Shown here: in pieces, positions 1-6,174 of the stretch
How the letters are laid out: every line of letters begins with the position of its first letter
Numbering within the stretch: the first letter of the stretch is position 1
DNA from: Clostridiales bacterium
GTDB taxonomy: Bacteria > Bacillota > Clostridia > Lachnospirales > Lachnospiraceae
Reading direction: 5' to 3'
Assembly (NCBI GenBank): GCA_019420405.1
Contig: JAHZHF010000104.1
Location: forward strand, 1-9,455
DNA: 9,455 nt
Made by a program: the position numbers and the translations under genes
The notes under the pieces: generated by a model
The model's input: the letters and a program-made list of their open reading frames with translations, nothing else
What the model was told of the DNA's origin: nothing
Databases searched by the model: none

Positions 1-90
1 ATCCGTATCCGGTACTTTGTAGTTTCCCTTATTCCCTGGAGCGAAGTCCGGAGCCATCCTCCACCCCCGCAGAATACGTTTGAGAATCAT
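1..90 (-). CDS. Possible 5' fragment of an unrecognised leftward gene
   Basis: Reading leftward from an ATG at 88-90, 30 codons stay open to the window edge. The peptide begins MILKRILRGWRM and continues with APDFAPGNKGNYKVPDTD. I do not recognise a family. The basic start followed by a Gly/Pro/Asp-rich stretch could belong to a real protein, but a 90-nt open stretch is weak evidence. The upstream ACAGGG abuts the start codon, which is poor spacing for a ribosome binding site; a second in-frame ATG lies 11 codons in. If real, the gene is divergent from the cardiolipin synthase gene and shares the 91-307 intergenic region with it. Confidence 0.3.
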   Translation of the reverse strand, partial: MILKRILRGWRMAPDFAPGNKGNYKVPDTD

Positions 91-119
91 CCCTGTTTTC
101 GGACGTTTTTCATACGGGA

Positions 120-142
120 GTTAATGAACTAAATAGCTGAAC
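120..142. repeat. 23-bp repeat, inverted copy of 9390-9412
   Basis: These 23 bases match the reverse complement of 9390-9412 at 21 of 23 positions. Both contain TGAACTA and ATAGCTGAAC, the latter sharing GCTGAAC with the ends of the element at 4543-4661. The sequence also begins a weak imperfect hairpin running to about 184, where GTTA at 120-123 faces TAAC at 181-184 and CCGCA at 142-146 faces TGCGG at 164-168. It probably belongs to a dispersed intergenic repeat family; its function is unknown. Confidence 0.5.
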
Positions 143-169
143 CGCATCCGCTGTGGTTGGAACTGCGGC

Positions 170-198
170 TTGCGTTTCGCTAACATTGCGGGTATACT
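170..198 (+). promoter_or_regulatory. Candidate promoter for cardiolipin synthase
   Basis: TTGCGT at 170-175 and TATACT at 193-198 are separated by 17 bp, fitting a housekeeping sigma factor with a good -10 and a weak -35. A second option is TATAGT at 201-206 preceded by TGG, an extended -10. Either would give a leader of roughly 95-105 nt before the start at 308. The rest of 91-307 shows no clear gene; a small overlapping frame at 153-338 looks spurious. Confidence 0.4.
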
Positions 199-307
199 GG
201 TATAGTAGCGCTCTTATCGGCTGCGTTTTCCGGTGGGGCATCCGCCGTGGGAAAAGGGCGGGAGACGAGAGCCGCCGGGGCGTGCTTTTAAATAAAGGAG
301 TTTTATT

Positions 308-1783
308 ATGGCAGAAACAATTTGGGACGGAGCGGTGATGATCTATGATTTTGTTATGGATAACATAGTCATCATCAATATACTTTTCGCACTGATTATT
401 GTGTTTTTTGAGAGAAGGTCTCCGCAGGCGGTATGGACATGGCTTCTTCTGCTGTATTTTGTACCGATCCTCGGGTTTATCCTGTATCTGATCATCGGGC
501 AGGATTTTCATAAAAGCAGAATGTTCAAGGCAAAGGAGATAGAAGGCGAGCTGAAATATGCTGTGCGCCGGCAGGAGGAGACGATTTATCACAAGCGGCT
601 CCGGTTGGCGAATCCGGAGATGGCGAGATTTCAGGATTTGATCCTCTATAATCTGGAAGCCGGGGAAGCTGTATTGACAGACAATAACGATATCCGGATC
701 TATACGGACGGGAAAGCGAAGTTTCGCGCGCTGATTGAAGAGATGAAGCGGGCGAAGCGTTATATTCACCTGCAGTACTATATCATCCGCAACGACGAGC
801 TGTGGCAGGAGATAGAGAAAGTGCTCATCCAGAAAGCGCGGGAAGGCGTTCAGGTTCGTGTGCTCTTCGACAGTATGGGATGCCGGACGATGAAGAACAG
901 AGACTGGGAGCGTCTGGAAAAAGAGGGAATCCTTGTGGCGGAGTTTTTCCCTGCGCTGCTGGGGCAGCTCCAGCTCCGCGTAAACTACCGTAACCACAGA
1001 AAGATCGTGGTCATTGACGGCCGGATCGGTTTCGTGGGCGGATTTAACGTGGGAAGAGAGTATCTGGGACGGGATAAGAAGTTCGGGTACTGGAGAGATA
1101 CTCATCTGTGTATTGAAGGTGCGGCGGTTACGTCGCTGGCAGTGCGGTTTGTACTGGACTGGAACTATGCGGCGAAGGAGAATCTCTTCCTGGAGGACAG
1201 TCTCTTTGAGATTCCACGGTACACGCGGGGCGGAAGAGATCCGGTGCAGATCATATCCAGCGGGCCGGACTCTCAGACAAAGACGATCCATGACAATTAT
1301 CTGCGTCTGATTCACAGTGCGAAGCACCATGTTTATATTCAGACACCGTACTTTATACCGGATGAGTCCATACTGGATGCGCTCAAGATTGCGAGCCGCT
1401 CGGGAATAGATGTGCGGATCATGATACCGTGTAAGCCGGATCATCCGTTTGTCTACTGGGCAACCTATTCTTATATTGGAGACATGGTTGCCGCGGGAGC
1501 AAAATGTTATGTATACAATAATGGCTTCCTACATGCGAAGACGCTCTCTGTAGATGGGATGGTGGCGTGTGTGGGAACTGCCAATATGGATATCCGCAGT
1601 TTCGGGCTGAATTTTGAAGTTAATGCGGTAATCTACAGTGAGCGTACAGTTCAGCGCCTGGAGAGAGCATTTGAGAATGATATGACGCAGTGTACGCATG
1701 TGACCAGGAAGGTTTACGACGAAAGAGGGCTCATTATCAAAGGGAAAGAGCAGTTTTCGCGTCTGCTTTCACCGCTTTTGTAA
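308..1783 (+). CDS. cls: Cardiolipin synthase (phospholipase D superfamily)
   Basis: The 491-residue protein has the bacterial cardiolipin synthase layout and normal length. Two hydrophobic segments near the N-terminus (about residues 18-34 and 42-63) anchor it in the cytoplasmic membrane. Two PLD catalytic HKD motifs follow: H230-x-K232-x4-D237 within NYRNHRKIVVIDG, and H409-x-K411-x4-D416 within FLHAKTLSVDG. Both are intact, so the enzyme should be active. Known members join two phosphatidylglycerol molecules to give cardiolipin and glycerol. The start at 308 has AAAGGAG at 294-300 with 7-nt spacing. The gene is followed after 84 nt by the lipoprotein gene on the same strand, with no clear terminator between them. 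Some Clostridia encode several paralogues, so the precise lipid product is inferred from family. Confidence 0.93.
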   Translation: MAETIWDGAVMIYDFVMDNIVIINILFALIIVFFERRSPQAVWTWLLLLYFVPILGFILYLIIGQDFHKSRMFKAKEIEGELKYAVRRQEETIYHKRLRLANPEMARFQDLILYNLEAGEAVLTDNNDIRIYTDGKAKFRALIEEMKRAKRYIHLQYYIIRNDELWQEIEKVLIQKAREGVQVRVLFDSMGCRTMKNRDWERLEKEGILVAEFFPALLGQLQLRVNYRNHRKIVVIDGRIGFVGGFNVGREYLGRDKKFGYWRDTHLCIEGAAVTSLAVRFVLDWNYAAKENLFLEDSLFEIPRYTRGGRDPVQIISSGPDSQTKTIHDNYLRLIHSAKHHVYIQTPYFIPDESILDALKIASRSGIDVRIMIPCKPDHPFVYWATYSYIGDMVAAGAKCYVYNNGFLHAKTLSVDGMVACVGTANMDIRSFGLNFEVNAVIYSERTVQRLERAFENDMTQCTHVTRKVYDERGLIIKGKEQFSRLLSPLL

Positions 1784-1867
1784 TACGGCAGCAGAAGAGG
1801 CAGGCCGGCGTATGTGTCCGGTTCGGCATCTGTTGGAATAAATAAGAAAGACGAAAGGGAGAAAACA

Positions 1868-2938
1868 ATGAAAAAAAGAACAGCGGCAGCAGTCATCGCA
1901 TCGGTGATAGCTGCGGGAATCATTATGGGATGCAGCAGCGAGCTGTCCAATGACTACGTGACTGTGAAGCAGTATAAGGGGCTGGAAGTTCCGCAGGCGT
2001 CTGCATCCGAGGTTACGGATGAGCAGGTGGAGAGTGCGATTCAGGCGAATCTGGAAGAGACAGCGGAGAAGCAGACCGTGACGGACCGGGCGGCAGAGAA
2101 CGGCGACTGGGTGAATATCGATTATACGGGCACGCTGGACGGTACGGCTTTTGACGGGGGAAGCGCCGAGGCACAGGATATTCAGCTTGGAAGCGCAGGC
2201 TTTATCCAGGCAAACGGAGAGTTCGCAGGATTTGAAGAGCAGATCGAGGGGCATAAAACAGGTGAGGAGTTCGACATCACTGTGAAATTCCCGGATGATT
2301 ATTTCTCCACGGATATGGCAGGGAAAGTGGCGGATTTCCATATTGTGCTCAACGAGATCTACGAGAAGCCTGTTCCGGAGCTGACAGATGAATGGGTGCA
2401 GGCGAACAGCACGACGGTGGAGACTGCTGACGAGTACAGGGATGAGATCCGGAAACAGTACGAGGACCAGGCGCAGGAGGCGGCGGAGTCTGAATTGAAA
2501 GGCTCGGTGCAGACCGCCCTCATGGATCAGATTGAGATCAAGGGATATCCGGAAGATGAGGTGGAGGACCTGACTGCTCAGATGAACAGTTACTATGAGC
2601 AGCTTGCAGGACTTTACGGCGTCGAACTGAGTGAGTTTATCGAGACTTATATGCAGATCACTGAGGATGAGTTCAACTCCCAGGTGAAGGAATCTGTTCA
2701 GCAGCAGGTTGCATTTGACCAGGCGGTGAGCCTGATCGCGGAGAAGGAAAACCTGGAACCGTCTGATGAAGAATATGAAAAGCGTGTGGCAGAGTACGCC
2801 GAGCAGGCCGGCATGGACGATGTGGAGGCATATAAAGAACAGGTAGGAGAAGACGTGCTCAGGAAAGATGTTCTTCGCGGCGCTGTGACGGACTACCTGG
2901 TGGAAGAGTGCATCCAGGTGGAGGAAGACAGTGAATAA
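1868..2938 (+). CDS. Lipoprotein with FKBP prolyl isomerase and trigger-factor C-terminal regions
   Basis: I chose the ATG at 1868 over the in-frame ATG at 1814 because it has AAAGGGAG just upstream and yields a proper lipoprotein signal: MKKR, a hydrophobic run, and lipobox I19-M20-G21-C22. The mature protein should be lipid-anchored on the outer face of the membrane. Residues about 76-165 form an FKBP-type peptidyl-prolyl isomerase domain, with IDYTG (Y86), AFDGG (F96, D97), GFEEQIEG and a VKFP segment. Residues about 170-345 are acidic, helical and resemble the trigger factor C-terminal chaperone region. Trigger factor is normally about 430 residues with an N-terminal ribosome-binding domain; here, at 356 residues, that domain is replaced by the export signal. 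It is therefore more likely an extracytoplasmic folding factor than tig itself. Its clients are unknown. Confidence 0.85.
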   Translation: MKKRTAAAVIASVIAAGIIMGCSSELSNDYVTVKQYKGLEVPQASASEVTDEQVESAIQANLEETAEKQTVTDRAAENGDWVNIDYTGTLDGTAFDGGSAEAQDIQLGSAGFIQANGEFAGFEEQIEGHKTGEEFDITVKFPDDYFSTDMAGKVADFHIVLNEIYEKPVPELTDEWVQANSTTVETADEYRDEIRKQYEDQAQEAAESELKGSVQTALMDQIEIKGYPEDEVEDLTAQMNSYYEQLAGLYGVELSEFIETYMQITEDEFNSQVKESVQQQVAFDQAVSLIAEKENLEPSDEEYEKRVAEYAEQAGMDDVEAYKEQVGEDVLRKDVLRGAVTDYLVEECIQVEEDSE

Positions 2939-3005
2939 CGGGGAAGAGAAAGACAAAAGAGAGTCTTGAAAAGGTATAAAGAGGTATAACAAGGAGGTAA
3001 GGAGG

Positions 3006-3878
3006 ATGAAACTGGAAAACGAGCGGCTCAGTGTGGAGATTGCAGAGCTGGGCGCAGAGGTGACGCGTATTTATGACAGGAAGCAGAAAGCAGAGCTTCT
3101 CTGGGAGGGAGATCCGGCATATTGGAAACGGCATTCGCCGGTACTCTTCCCGAATGTGGGGAAAACGTGGAAAAATAGAGTGCTGATCGGCGGTGTTCAG
3201 TATCCGACGTCTCAGCACGGATTCGCCCGGGACAATATGTTCCGCTGTATCAGCGCGAAGAAGGACAGTGCGGTCTTCCTGTTTGCCTCCGGCGAAGAGA
3301 CAAAGGAAGTTTATCCGTTTGACTTTGAGCTTGTGATTACATACACCCTGGAAAAGAATGCACTTCATGTAAAGTGGGAGGTGCGCAATACAGGGGATGA
3401 GACCATGTATTTTACGATCGGGGGACACCCGGCATTCCGTTTTGCGGAGCCGGGGGAAAAGAAAGAAGATTATATTCTGAAGTTTCCGGGAAAGGAGTCT
3501 CTTGAGTATGTCCTGATCGATATGGCAGAGGCGGCCGTGGACACAGAGCACGTATATAAGCTTGAGCTGCAGGACGGCTGCTGTCCGGTGACAGAGGAGA
3601 TGTTTGCAAACGACGCCCTGATCTTTGATAACGGGCAGTTCGACGAAGTGTGGCTCTGCCACAGGGATGGAACGCCGTATGTGGGTATGAAGTGCGAAGG
3701 TTTCCCGAATTTTGGAATCTGGTCCGTAAAAGACGCTCCCTTTGTTTGCCTGGAGCCATGGATGGGCCGGTGCGACAATGTGGGATTTGAAAAAGAACTC
3801 TCCGAGAAGCCGGATGTAAACCAGGCGGCTCCCGGAGAGAAGTTCGAGCAGAGTTATACAATTCTGGCCGGCAAGTAG
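3006..3878 (+). CDS. Aldose 1-epimerase family protein (LacX-like)
   Basis: The 290-residue protein fits the galactose mutarotase-like beta-sandwich superfamily, which interconverts alpha and beta anomers of aldoses or sugar phosphates in the cytoplasm. Visible signatures are HGFAR with H71, GGHPAF with H141, and CLEPW with E250, placed where the family carries its substrate-binding histidines and catalytic glutamate. The shorter N-terminus and the HGFAR and LEPW forms resemble the LacX branch more than classical GalM. No sugar transporter or kinase lies nearby, so the substrate cannot be assigned. AAGGAGG at 2991-2997 lies 8 nt before the ATG; a second GGAGG directly abuts the ATG. The gene follows the lipoprotein gene by 67 nt and converges on tetR with 13 nt between the stops. 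Confidence 0.88.
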   Translation: MKLENERLSVEIAELGAEVTRIYDRKQKAELLWEGDPAYWKRHSPVLFPNVGKTWKNRVLIGGVQYPTSQHGFARDNMFRCISAKKDSAVFLFASGEETKEVYPFDFELVITYTLEKNALHVKWEVRNTGDETMYFTIGGHPAFRFAEPGEKKEDYILKFPGKESLEYVLIDMAEAAVDTEHVYKLELQDGCCPVTEEMFANDALIFDNGQFDEVWLCHRDGTPYVGMKCEGFPNFGIWSVKDAPFVCLEPWMGRCDNVGFEKELSEKPDVNQAAPGEKFEQSYTILAGK

Positions 3879-3891
3879 ACCATGAACTGTA

Positions 3892-4503
3892 CTAGGCCAT
3901 AAGGAAATTAAGTGAGCCGGGCGGGTTATCAGTCCCTTTTTCAAGAAGGGAGACCAGCCCGGCGATTGTATTTTCGATCGCTTCCTTTGATGAAGGAATC
4001 AGTGTATTATCCATCTTGACTGTTAAAACGATCAGGACAATCTCGGCGAGCGCTTTGGGATTGTCAAATTTGATCTCTCCGTTATCGATCCCCTGCTGTA
4101 TGATCTCAGCGAGTACAGGCGTAAGTTCTGTGATCAGATGGTTTAAGTATTTCTGGTGCAGGAAAGCTTCTTCCTGTGCGCCCGTACCTTTCCCCTCTCT
4201 GAATCTTAAATATTCGGAAGATGAGTTCCGGCATGCCTGGAAGATCATGGCCATCCGCGTGAACGGAGGGATCTCTGTCTGCGTGGAGAGTTTCTTTGCC
4301 GTGGTGAGAGGCTTTTCGTAGTTGCGCTCAACCAGCGCCTCAAGAATAGCGTCTTTGGACGGAAAGTAATAATAGATGCTGCCCTTGCCGATCCCGGCGG
4401 TCTGAGCGATTTCGCTGACGGAGATCGTCTGGAGCTTCCGGCTTTCCAGAAGTTTCTGCAGGGAGTCAAGGATGAGTTCGTATTTCTGGGATTGTGCTGC
4501 CAT
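3892..4503 (-). CDS. TetR-family transcriptional regulator of the acyl-transfer operon
   Basis: The start is the ATG whose complement is CAT at 4501-4503, with AGAGGCGG upstream; this gives 203 residues, typical for the family. A longer frame from 4578 would draw its extra N-terminus partly from the inserted repeat element and is unlikely. Residues about 28-52 contain the TetR helix-turn-helix, ISVSEIAQTAGIGKGSIYYY followed by FPSKDAIL. The remainder is the helical ligand-binding and dimer region, which is not conserved enough to name a ligand. Family members usually repress a divergent operon until a small hydrophobic molecule binds. The neighbouring lipid/acyl genes suggest an acyl compound, lipid or pathway product as inducer; this is inference. 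Two operator-like sites occur at the divergent operon promoter. The gene's 3' end contains a long inverted repeat. Confidence 0.9.
   Translation of the reverse strand: MAAQSQKYELILDSLQKLLESRKLQTISVSEIAQTAGIGKGSIYYYFPSKDAILEALVERNYEKPLTTAKKLSTQTEIPPFTRMAMIFQACRNSSSEYLRFREGKGTGAQEEAFLHQKYLNHLITELTPVLAEIIQQGIDNGEIKFDNPKALAEIVLIVLTVKMDNTLIPSSKEAIENTIAGLVSLLEKGTDNPPGSLNFLMA
3916..3963. other. Long interrupted inverted repeat inside the 3' end of tetR
   Basis: GCCGGGC (3916-3922) pairs with GCCCGGC (3957-3963), GGT (3924-3926) with ACC (3953-3955), and TCCCTT (3933-3938) with AAGGGA (3946-3951). The resulting hairpin is GC-rich and lies 38 nt beyond the epimerase stop. In the rightward direction the following bases GATTGTATTTTCG are moderately T-rich, so it could end epimerase transcription; leftward, TCACTTAATTTCC follows. 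It may be a bidirectional terminator that overlaps the tetR coding end, but neither side has a strong T-tract. Confidence 0.35.
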
Positions 4504-4534
4504 ATTTACCGCCTCTCTGAATATCTGAAAATGA

Positions 4535-4542
4535 AAATAATA
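4535..4542. repeat. Target-site duplication, left copy (AAATAATA)
   Basis: AAATAATA directly abuts the left end of the inverted-repeat element and is repeated exactly at 4662-4669 beyond its right end. An 8-bp direct repeat at precisely these borders is what transposition leaves. Confidence 0.65.
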
Positions 4543-4661
4543 GTAACAGCTCAGCCCGCGCCATTCGTAAAACCGCACTGCGTGCTTATTGCGGCTGTCG
4601 CCGCTGTTTTACTCATTGACGGGCGCTCAGCTCACGGACAGCCCTATGGCTGAACTGTTAC
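4543..4661. mobile_element. 119-bp MITE-like non-autonomous element
   Basis: The element is bounded by imperfect 14-bp terminal inverted repeats: GTAACAGCTCAGCC at 4543-4556 and GGCTGAACTGTTAC at 4648-4661, 13 of 14 matching in inverse orientation. An exact 8-bp direct repeat AAATAATA flanks it (4535-4542 and 4662-4669). It has no credible coding capacity. Inside is nested palindromic structure: GTAAAAC (4567-4573) with GTTTTAC (4606-4612), enclosing GCAC-TGC-GTGC (4575-4585) and GCGGC-TGTC-GCCGC (4591-4604). CAGCC-CTAT-GGCTG (4639-4652) forms another hairpin near the right end. Size, ends and duplication fit a miniature inverted-repeat transposable element; the mobilising transposase is not in the window. 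It lies between the likely tetR promoter and the tetR ribosome binding site. Confidence 0.65.
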
Positions 4662-4669
4662 AAATAATA
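4662..4669. repeat. Target-site duplication, right copy (AAATAATA)
   Basis: Exact partner of 4535-4542, directly adjoining the right terminal repeat of the 119-bp element. Confidence 0.65.
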
Positions 4670-4684
4670 TGGTTAATTCACCTC

Positions 4685-4714
4685 AGTATAGCACATTCAC
4701 GGGAAAAGAGTCAC
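4685..4714 (-). promoter_or_regulatory. Candidate tetR promoter
   Basis: On the reverse strand, GTGACT (complement of 4709-4714) and TATACT (complement of 4685-4690) are separated by 18 bp, and the -10 is preceded by TGC, making an extended -10. Transcription would start near 4678 and run through the 119-bp element before reaching the start codon at 4503. The leader would be about 175 nt, but only about 48 nt without the element and one duplication copy. Confidence 0.45.
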
Positions 4715-4772
4715 TGATCAAATCTCACAAAAAAAGAGAAAAAACTTGTGGCTATTTTGATGATGGTGCAAG

Positions 4773-4801
4773 TTGACCGTCAGTCGAAAAGATGTTAATC
4801 T
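4773..4801 (+). promoter_or_regulatory. Candidate promoter of the acyl-transfer operon
   Basis: TTGACC at 4773-4778 is a good -35 match. With 17-bp spacing the -10 would be TAATCT at 4796-4801, which is weak; a one-base shift gives TTAATC. The -35 overlaps the first operator-like site and the second site would sit just downstream of the start point, an arrangement suited to repression. No competing stronger promoter is visible closer to 4865. Confidence 0.4.
4774..4789. promoter_or_regulatory. Operator-like site 1 for the divergent TetR
   Basis: TGACCGTCAGTCGAAA contains the symmetric half-sites GAC and GTC spaced by 5 bp, and matches site 2 at 13 of 16 positions with the same spacing. It overlaps the candidate -35 of the operon. 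TetR-family operators of this general type, paired GAC/GTC half-sites, are common. Assignment to the adjacent regulator is inference. Confidence 0.5.
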
Positions 4802-4817
4802 AACAGAAGAAACGATA

Positions 4818-4833
4818 TGACCGCTGGTCGAAA
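4818..4833. promoter_or_regulatory. Operator-like site 2 for the divergent TetR
   Basis: TGACCGCTGGTCGAAA has a perfect short palindrome, GACC-GCT-GGTC, at 4819-4829. It begins 44 bp after site 1, roughly four helical turns. A further half-site, GGTCGAAA at 4846-4853, runs up to the ribosome binding site of the first operon gene. Confidence 0.5.
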
Positions 4834-4864
4834 TAAGGCGAATGCGGTCGAAAAGGAGGAAACT

Positions 4865-5206
4865 ATGACATACGCGGAAATGTTTTCAAAGGTAAAGGGA
4901 ATGCTGATGGAGGCTGACGTGAGCGATATTCACGAGCATCTTGCATATCAGTTCAATATTACCGGAGAAGCGGAAGGAATCTTTTATGCAGAGGTAAAAG
5001 AAGGAAAGCTCTATGTAGAGCCATATGAGTATTTTGACCGCGATGCGATGTTCACATGCTCAGCGGAGACGCTGTTTAAGATTGCGGATGGGAAAACCGA
5101 TCCGATCCTGGCGGTGACGCTCGGGAAAATGAAGGTGGAAGGAAATATTGACAAGGCTCTGAAACTCAAGGAACTGATCGACAGTAAGAAACCGCGGAAA
5201 AAGTAA
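4865..5206 (+). CDS. SCP2 sterol-binding domain protein
   Basis: The start is ATG 4865 with AGGAGG at 4854-4859, 5 nt away; an in-frame ATG at 4817 lies inside an operator-like site and has no ribosome binding site. The 113-residue protein is essentially a single SCP2-like domain. The C-terminal half has the family pattern: AETLFKIADGKTDPILAVTL (residues 67-86), then GKMKVEGNIDKALKLKELI. SCP2 domains form a hydrophobic tunnel that holds fatty acyl chains, sterols or similar ligands. There is no signal peptide, so it should be cytoplasmic, and the tail is lysine-rich (SKKPRKK). As first gene of the operon, 23 nt before the hydrolase, it may carry or present a hydrophobic substrate or product. 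That role is inferred, and the ligand cannot be predicted. Confidence 0.85.
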   Translation: MTYAEMFSKVKGMLMEADVSDIHEHLAYQFNITGEAEGIFYAEVKEGKLYVEPYEYFDRDAMFTCSAETLFKIADGKTDPILAVTLGKMKVEGNIDKALKLKELIDSKKPRKK

Positions 5207-5229
5207 ACGCGGCCGGAAACGGAGGTAGT

Positions 5230-6174
5230 ATGAAAGGATTACTCAAGGGTGCGGCAGCGGCAGCAGGACTGCTGGCAGCAGCGGAGGCGGGCGTTACCGC
5301 ATATTTCTACAGAAGGACGATGATCCGCTTCAACGCGAAGACGGAGCGGACGATGAAGATGTCGGGCGTGGAGTGGGAGAAATATATGCCCACGATGAAA
5401 GAACGCAGGGAATGGATGATGGAGCAGCCTCACGAGGATGTGTGGATTACTTCTCACGACGGGCTGAAACTCCACGGCACTTATTTCAAGGGTGAAGAAG
5501 GAGATAAAGCAGTGATCTGTTTCCACGGCTATACAAGCGAGGGGCTCAATGATTACGGAAGTCTTTCCCACTATTATCTCAAGCATGGATTCCGGATGCT
5601 TCTCATTGATGAGCGCGCCCACGGGCGCAGCGAGGGAGAGCATATCGGTTTCGGATGCATGGACCGTCTGGACGGGGAGCGCTGGGTAAAATGGATGGTG
5701 GAAAAGGCGGGAGAGGATGTACAGATCATTCTCCACGGCAACTCCATGGGCGGAGCTACAGTCCTTATGATGAGCGGTCTGAAGCTTCCGGAGCAGGTGA
5801 AGGGAATCATCTCTGACTGCGCGTTCACCTCCATGAAGGATGTGTTCACCCATGTGCTTCACAGTATGTACCACATCCCGGCATTTCCGATCATCCAGAT
5901 TGCAAGCTGGATCAATACAAAAAAAGTGGGCTACGGTCTGGACGACTGTAACTCCGCAAGAGAAGTGGAGAAAGCGGAGGTTCCGATCCTGTTCATTCAC
6001 GGGGATAAGGACGTCTTTGTACCCTGCTGGATGACAGAGGAGGCGTACAAACACTGTGCGTCGCCGAAGACGAAACTGATTGTCGAGGGTGCGGGACACG
6101 GTGAAAGTTACTACAAAGATACAGAAGGTTATGAGAGAGCGATGGATTCATTCATAGGAGGAGTTATAAAATGA
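5230..6174 (+). CDS. Alpha/beta hydrolase with N-terminal membrane anchor
   Basis: The 314-residue protein opens with a basic, Ala/Leu-rich hydrophobic stretch (about residues 4-27) followed by RR, likely a membrane anchor with the catalytic domain inside the cell. The hydrolase core shows FHGY near the oxyanion hole (99-101), the nucleophile elbow HGNSMGG with S172, the acid region FIHGDKDVFVP (D261 likely), and GAGHGES with H290. The triad appears complete. It resembles YqkD-type serine hydrolases, most of which have unknown substrates. GGAGGT at 5221-5226 precedes the ATG with short spacing. Its stop overlaps the next gene's start by 4 nt (ATGA), implying translational coupling to the condensation enzyme. 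It could hydrolyse the acyl product, remove misloaded acyl groups from the carrier, or release product; these cannot be separated from sequence. Confidence 0.88.
   Translation: MKGLLKGAAAAAGLLAAAEAGVTAYFYRRTMIRFNAKTERTMKMSGVEWEKYMPTMKERREWMMEQPHEDVWITSHDGLKLHGTYFKGEEGDKAVICFHGYTSEGLNDYGSLSHYYLKHGFRMLLIDERAHGRSEGEHIGFGCMDRLDGERWVKWMVEKAGEDVQIILHGNSMGGATVLMMSGLKLPEQVKGIISDCAFTSMKDVFTHVLHSMYHIPAFPIIQIASWINTKKVGYGLDDCNSAREVEKAEVPILFIHGDKDVFVPCWMTEEAYKHCASPKTKLIVEGAGHGESYYKDTEGYERAMDSFIGGVIK

Noticed and set aside
153..338. Small rightward frame overlapping the cardiolipin synthase start
   Set aside because: It lacks a ribosome binding site, overlaps the supported start at 308, and its Arg-rich peptide resembles no family.
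110..1444. Long leftward open frame opposite cardiolipin synthase
   Set aside because: It is antisense to a clear HKD enzyme, has no recognisable domain and no ribosome binding site; codon bias of the real gene keeps the opposite frame open.
1814..1867. Upstream ATG of the lipoprotein gene
   Set aside because: The extension would bury the lipoprotein signal, and the downstream ATG at 1868 has the better ribosome binding site.
2972..2989. Tandem AGGTATAA repeats as a promoter for the epimerase gene
   Set aside because: TTGAAA at 2966-2971 is only 13 bp from TATAAC at 2985-2990, and TATAAA has no -35 at proper spacing, so no promoter can be supported.
1769..3944. Two long leftward frames (1769-2992 and 2859-3944) opposite the lipoprotein and epimerase genes
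   Set aside because: Both are antisense to well-supported genes, their peptides look like low-complexity reverse translations, and they overlap each other.
4504..4578. N-terminal extension of TetR to an ATG complementary to 4576-4578
   Set aside because: The extension would be encoded by the inserted element and its flank, while the start at 4503 has a good ribosome binding site and gives the normal family length.
4504..4864. Riboswitch or structured regulatory RNA in the tetR-operon intergenic region
   Set aside because: The strong structure is explained by the bounded repeat element; I see no known riboswitch core next to either start codon.
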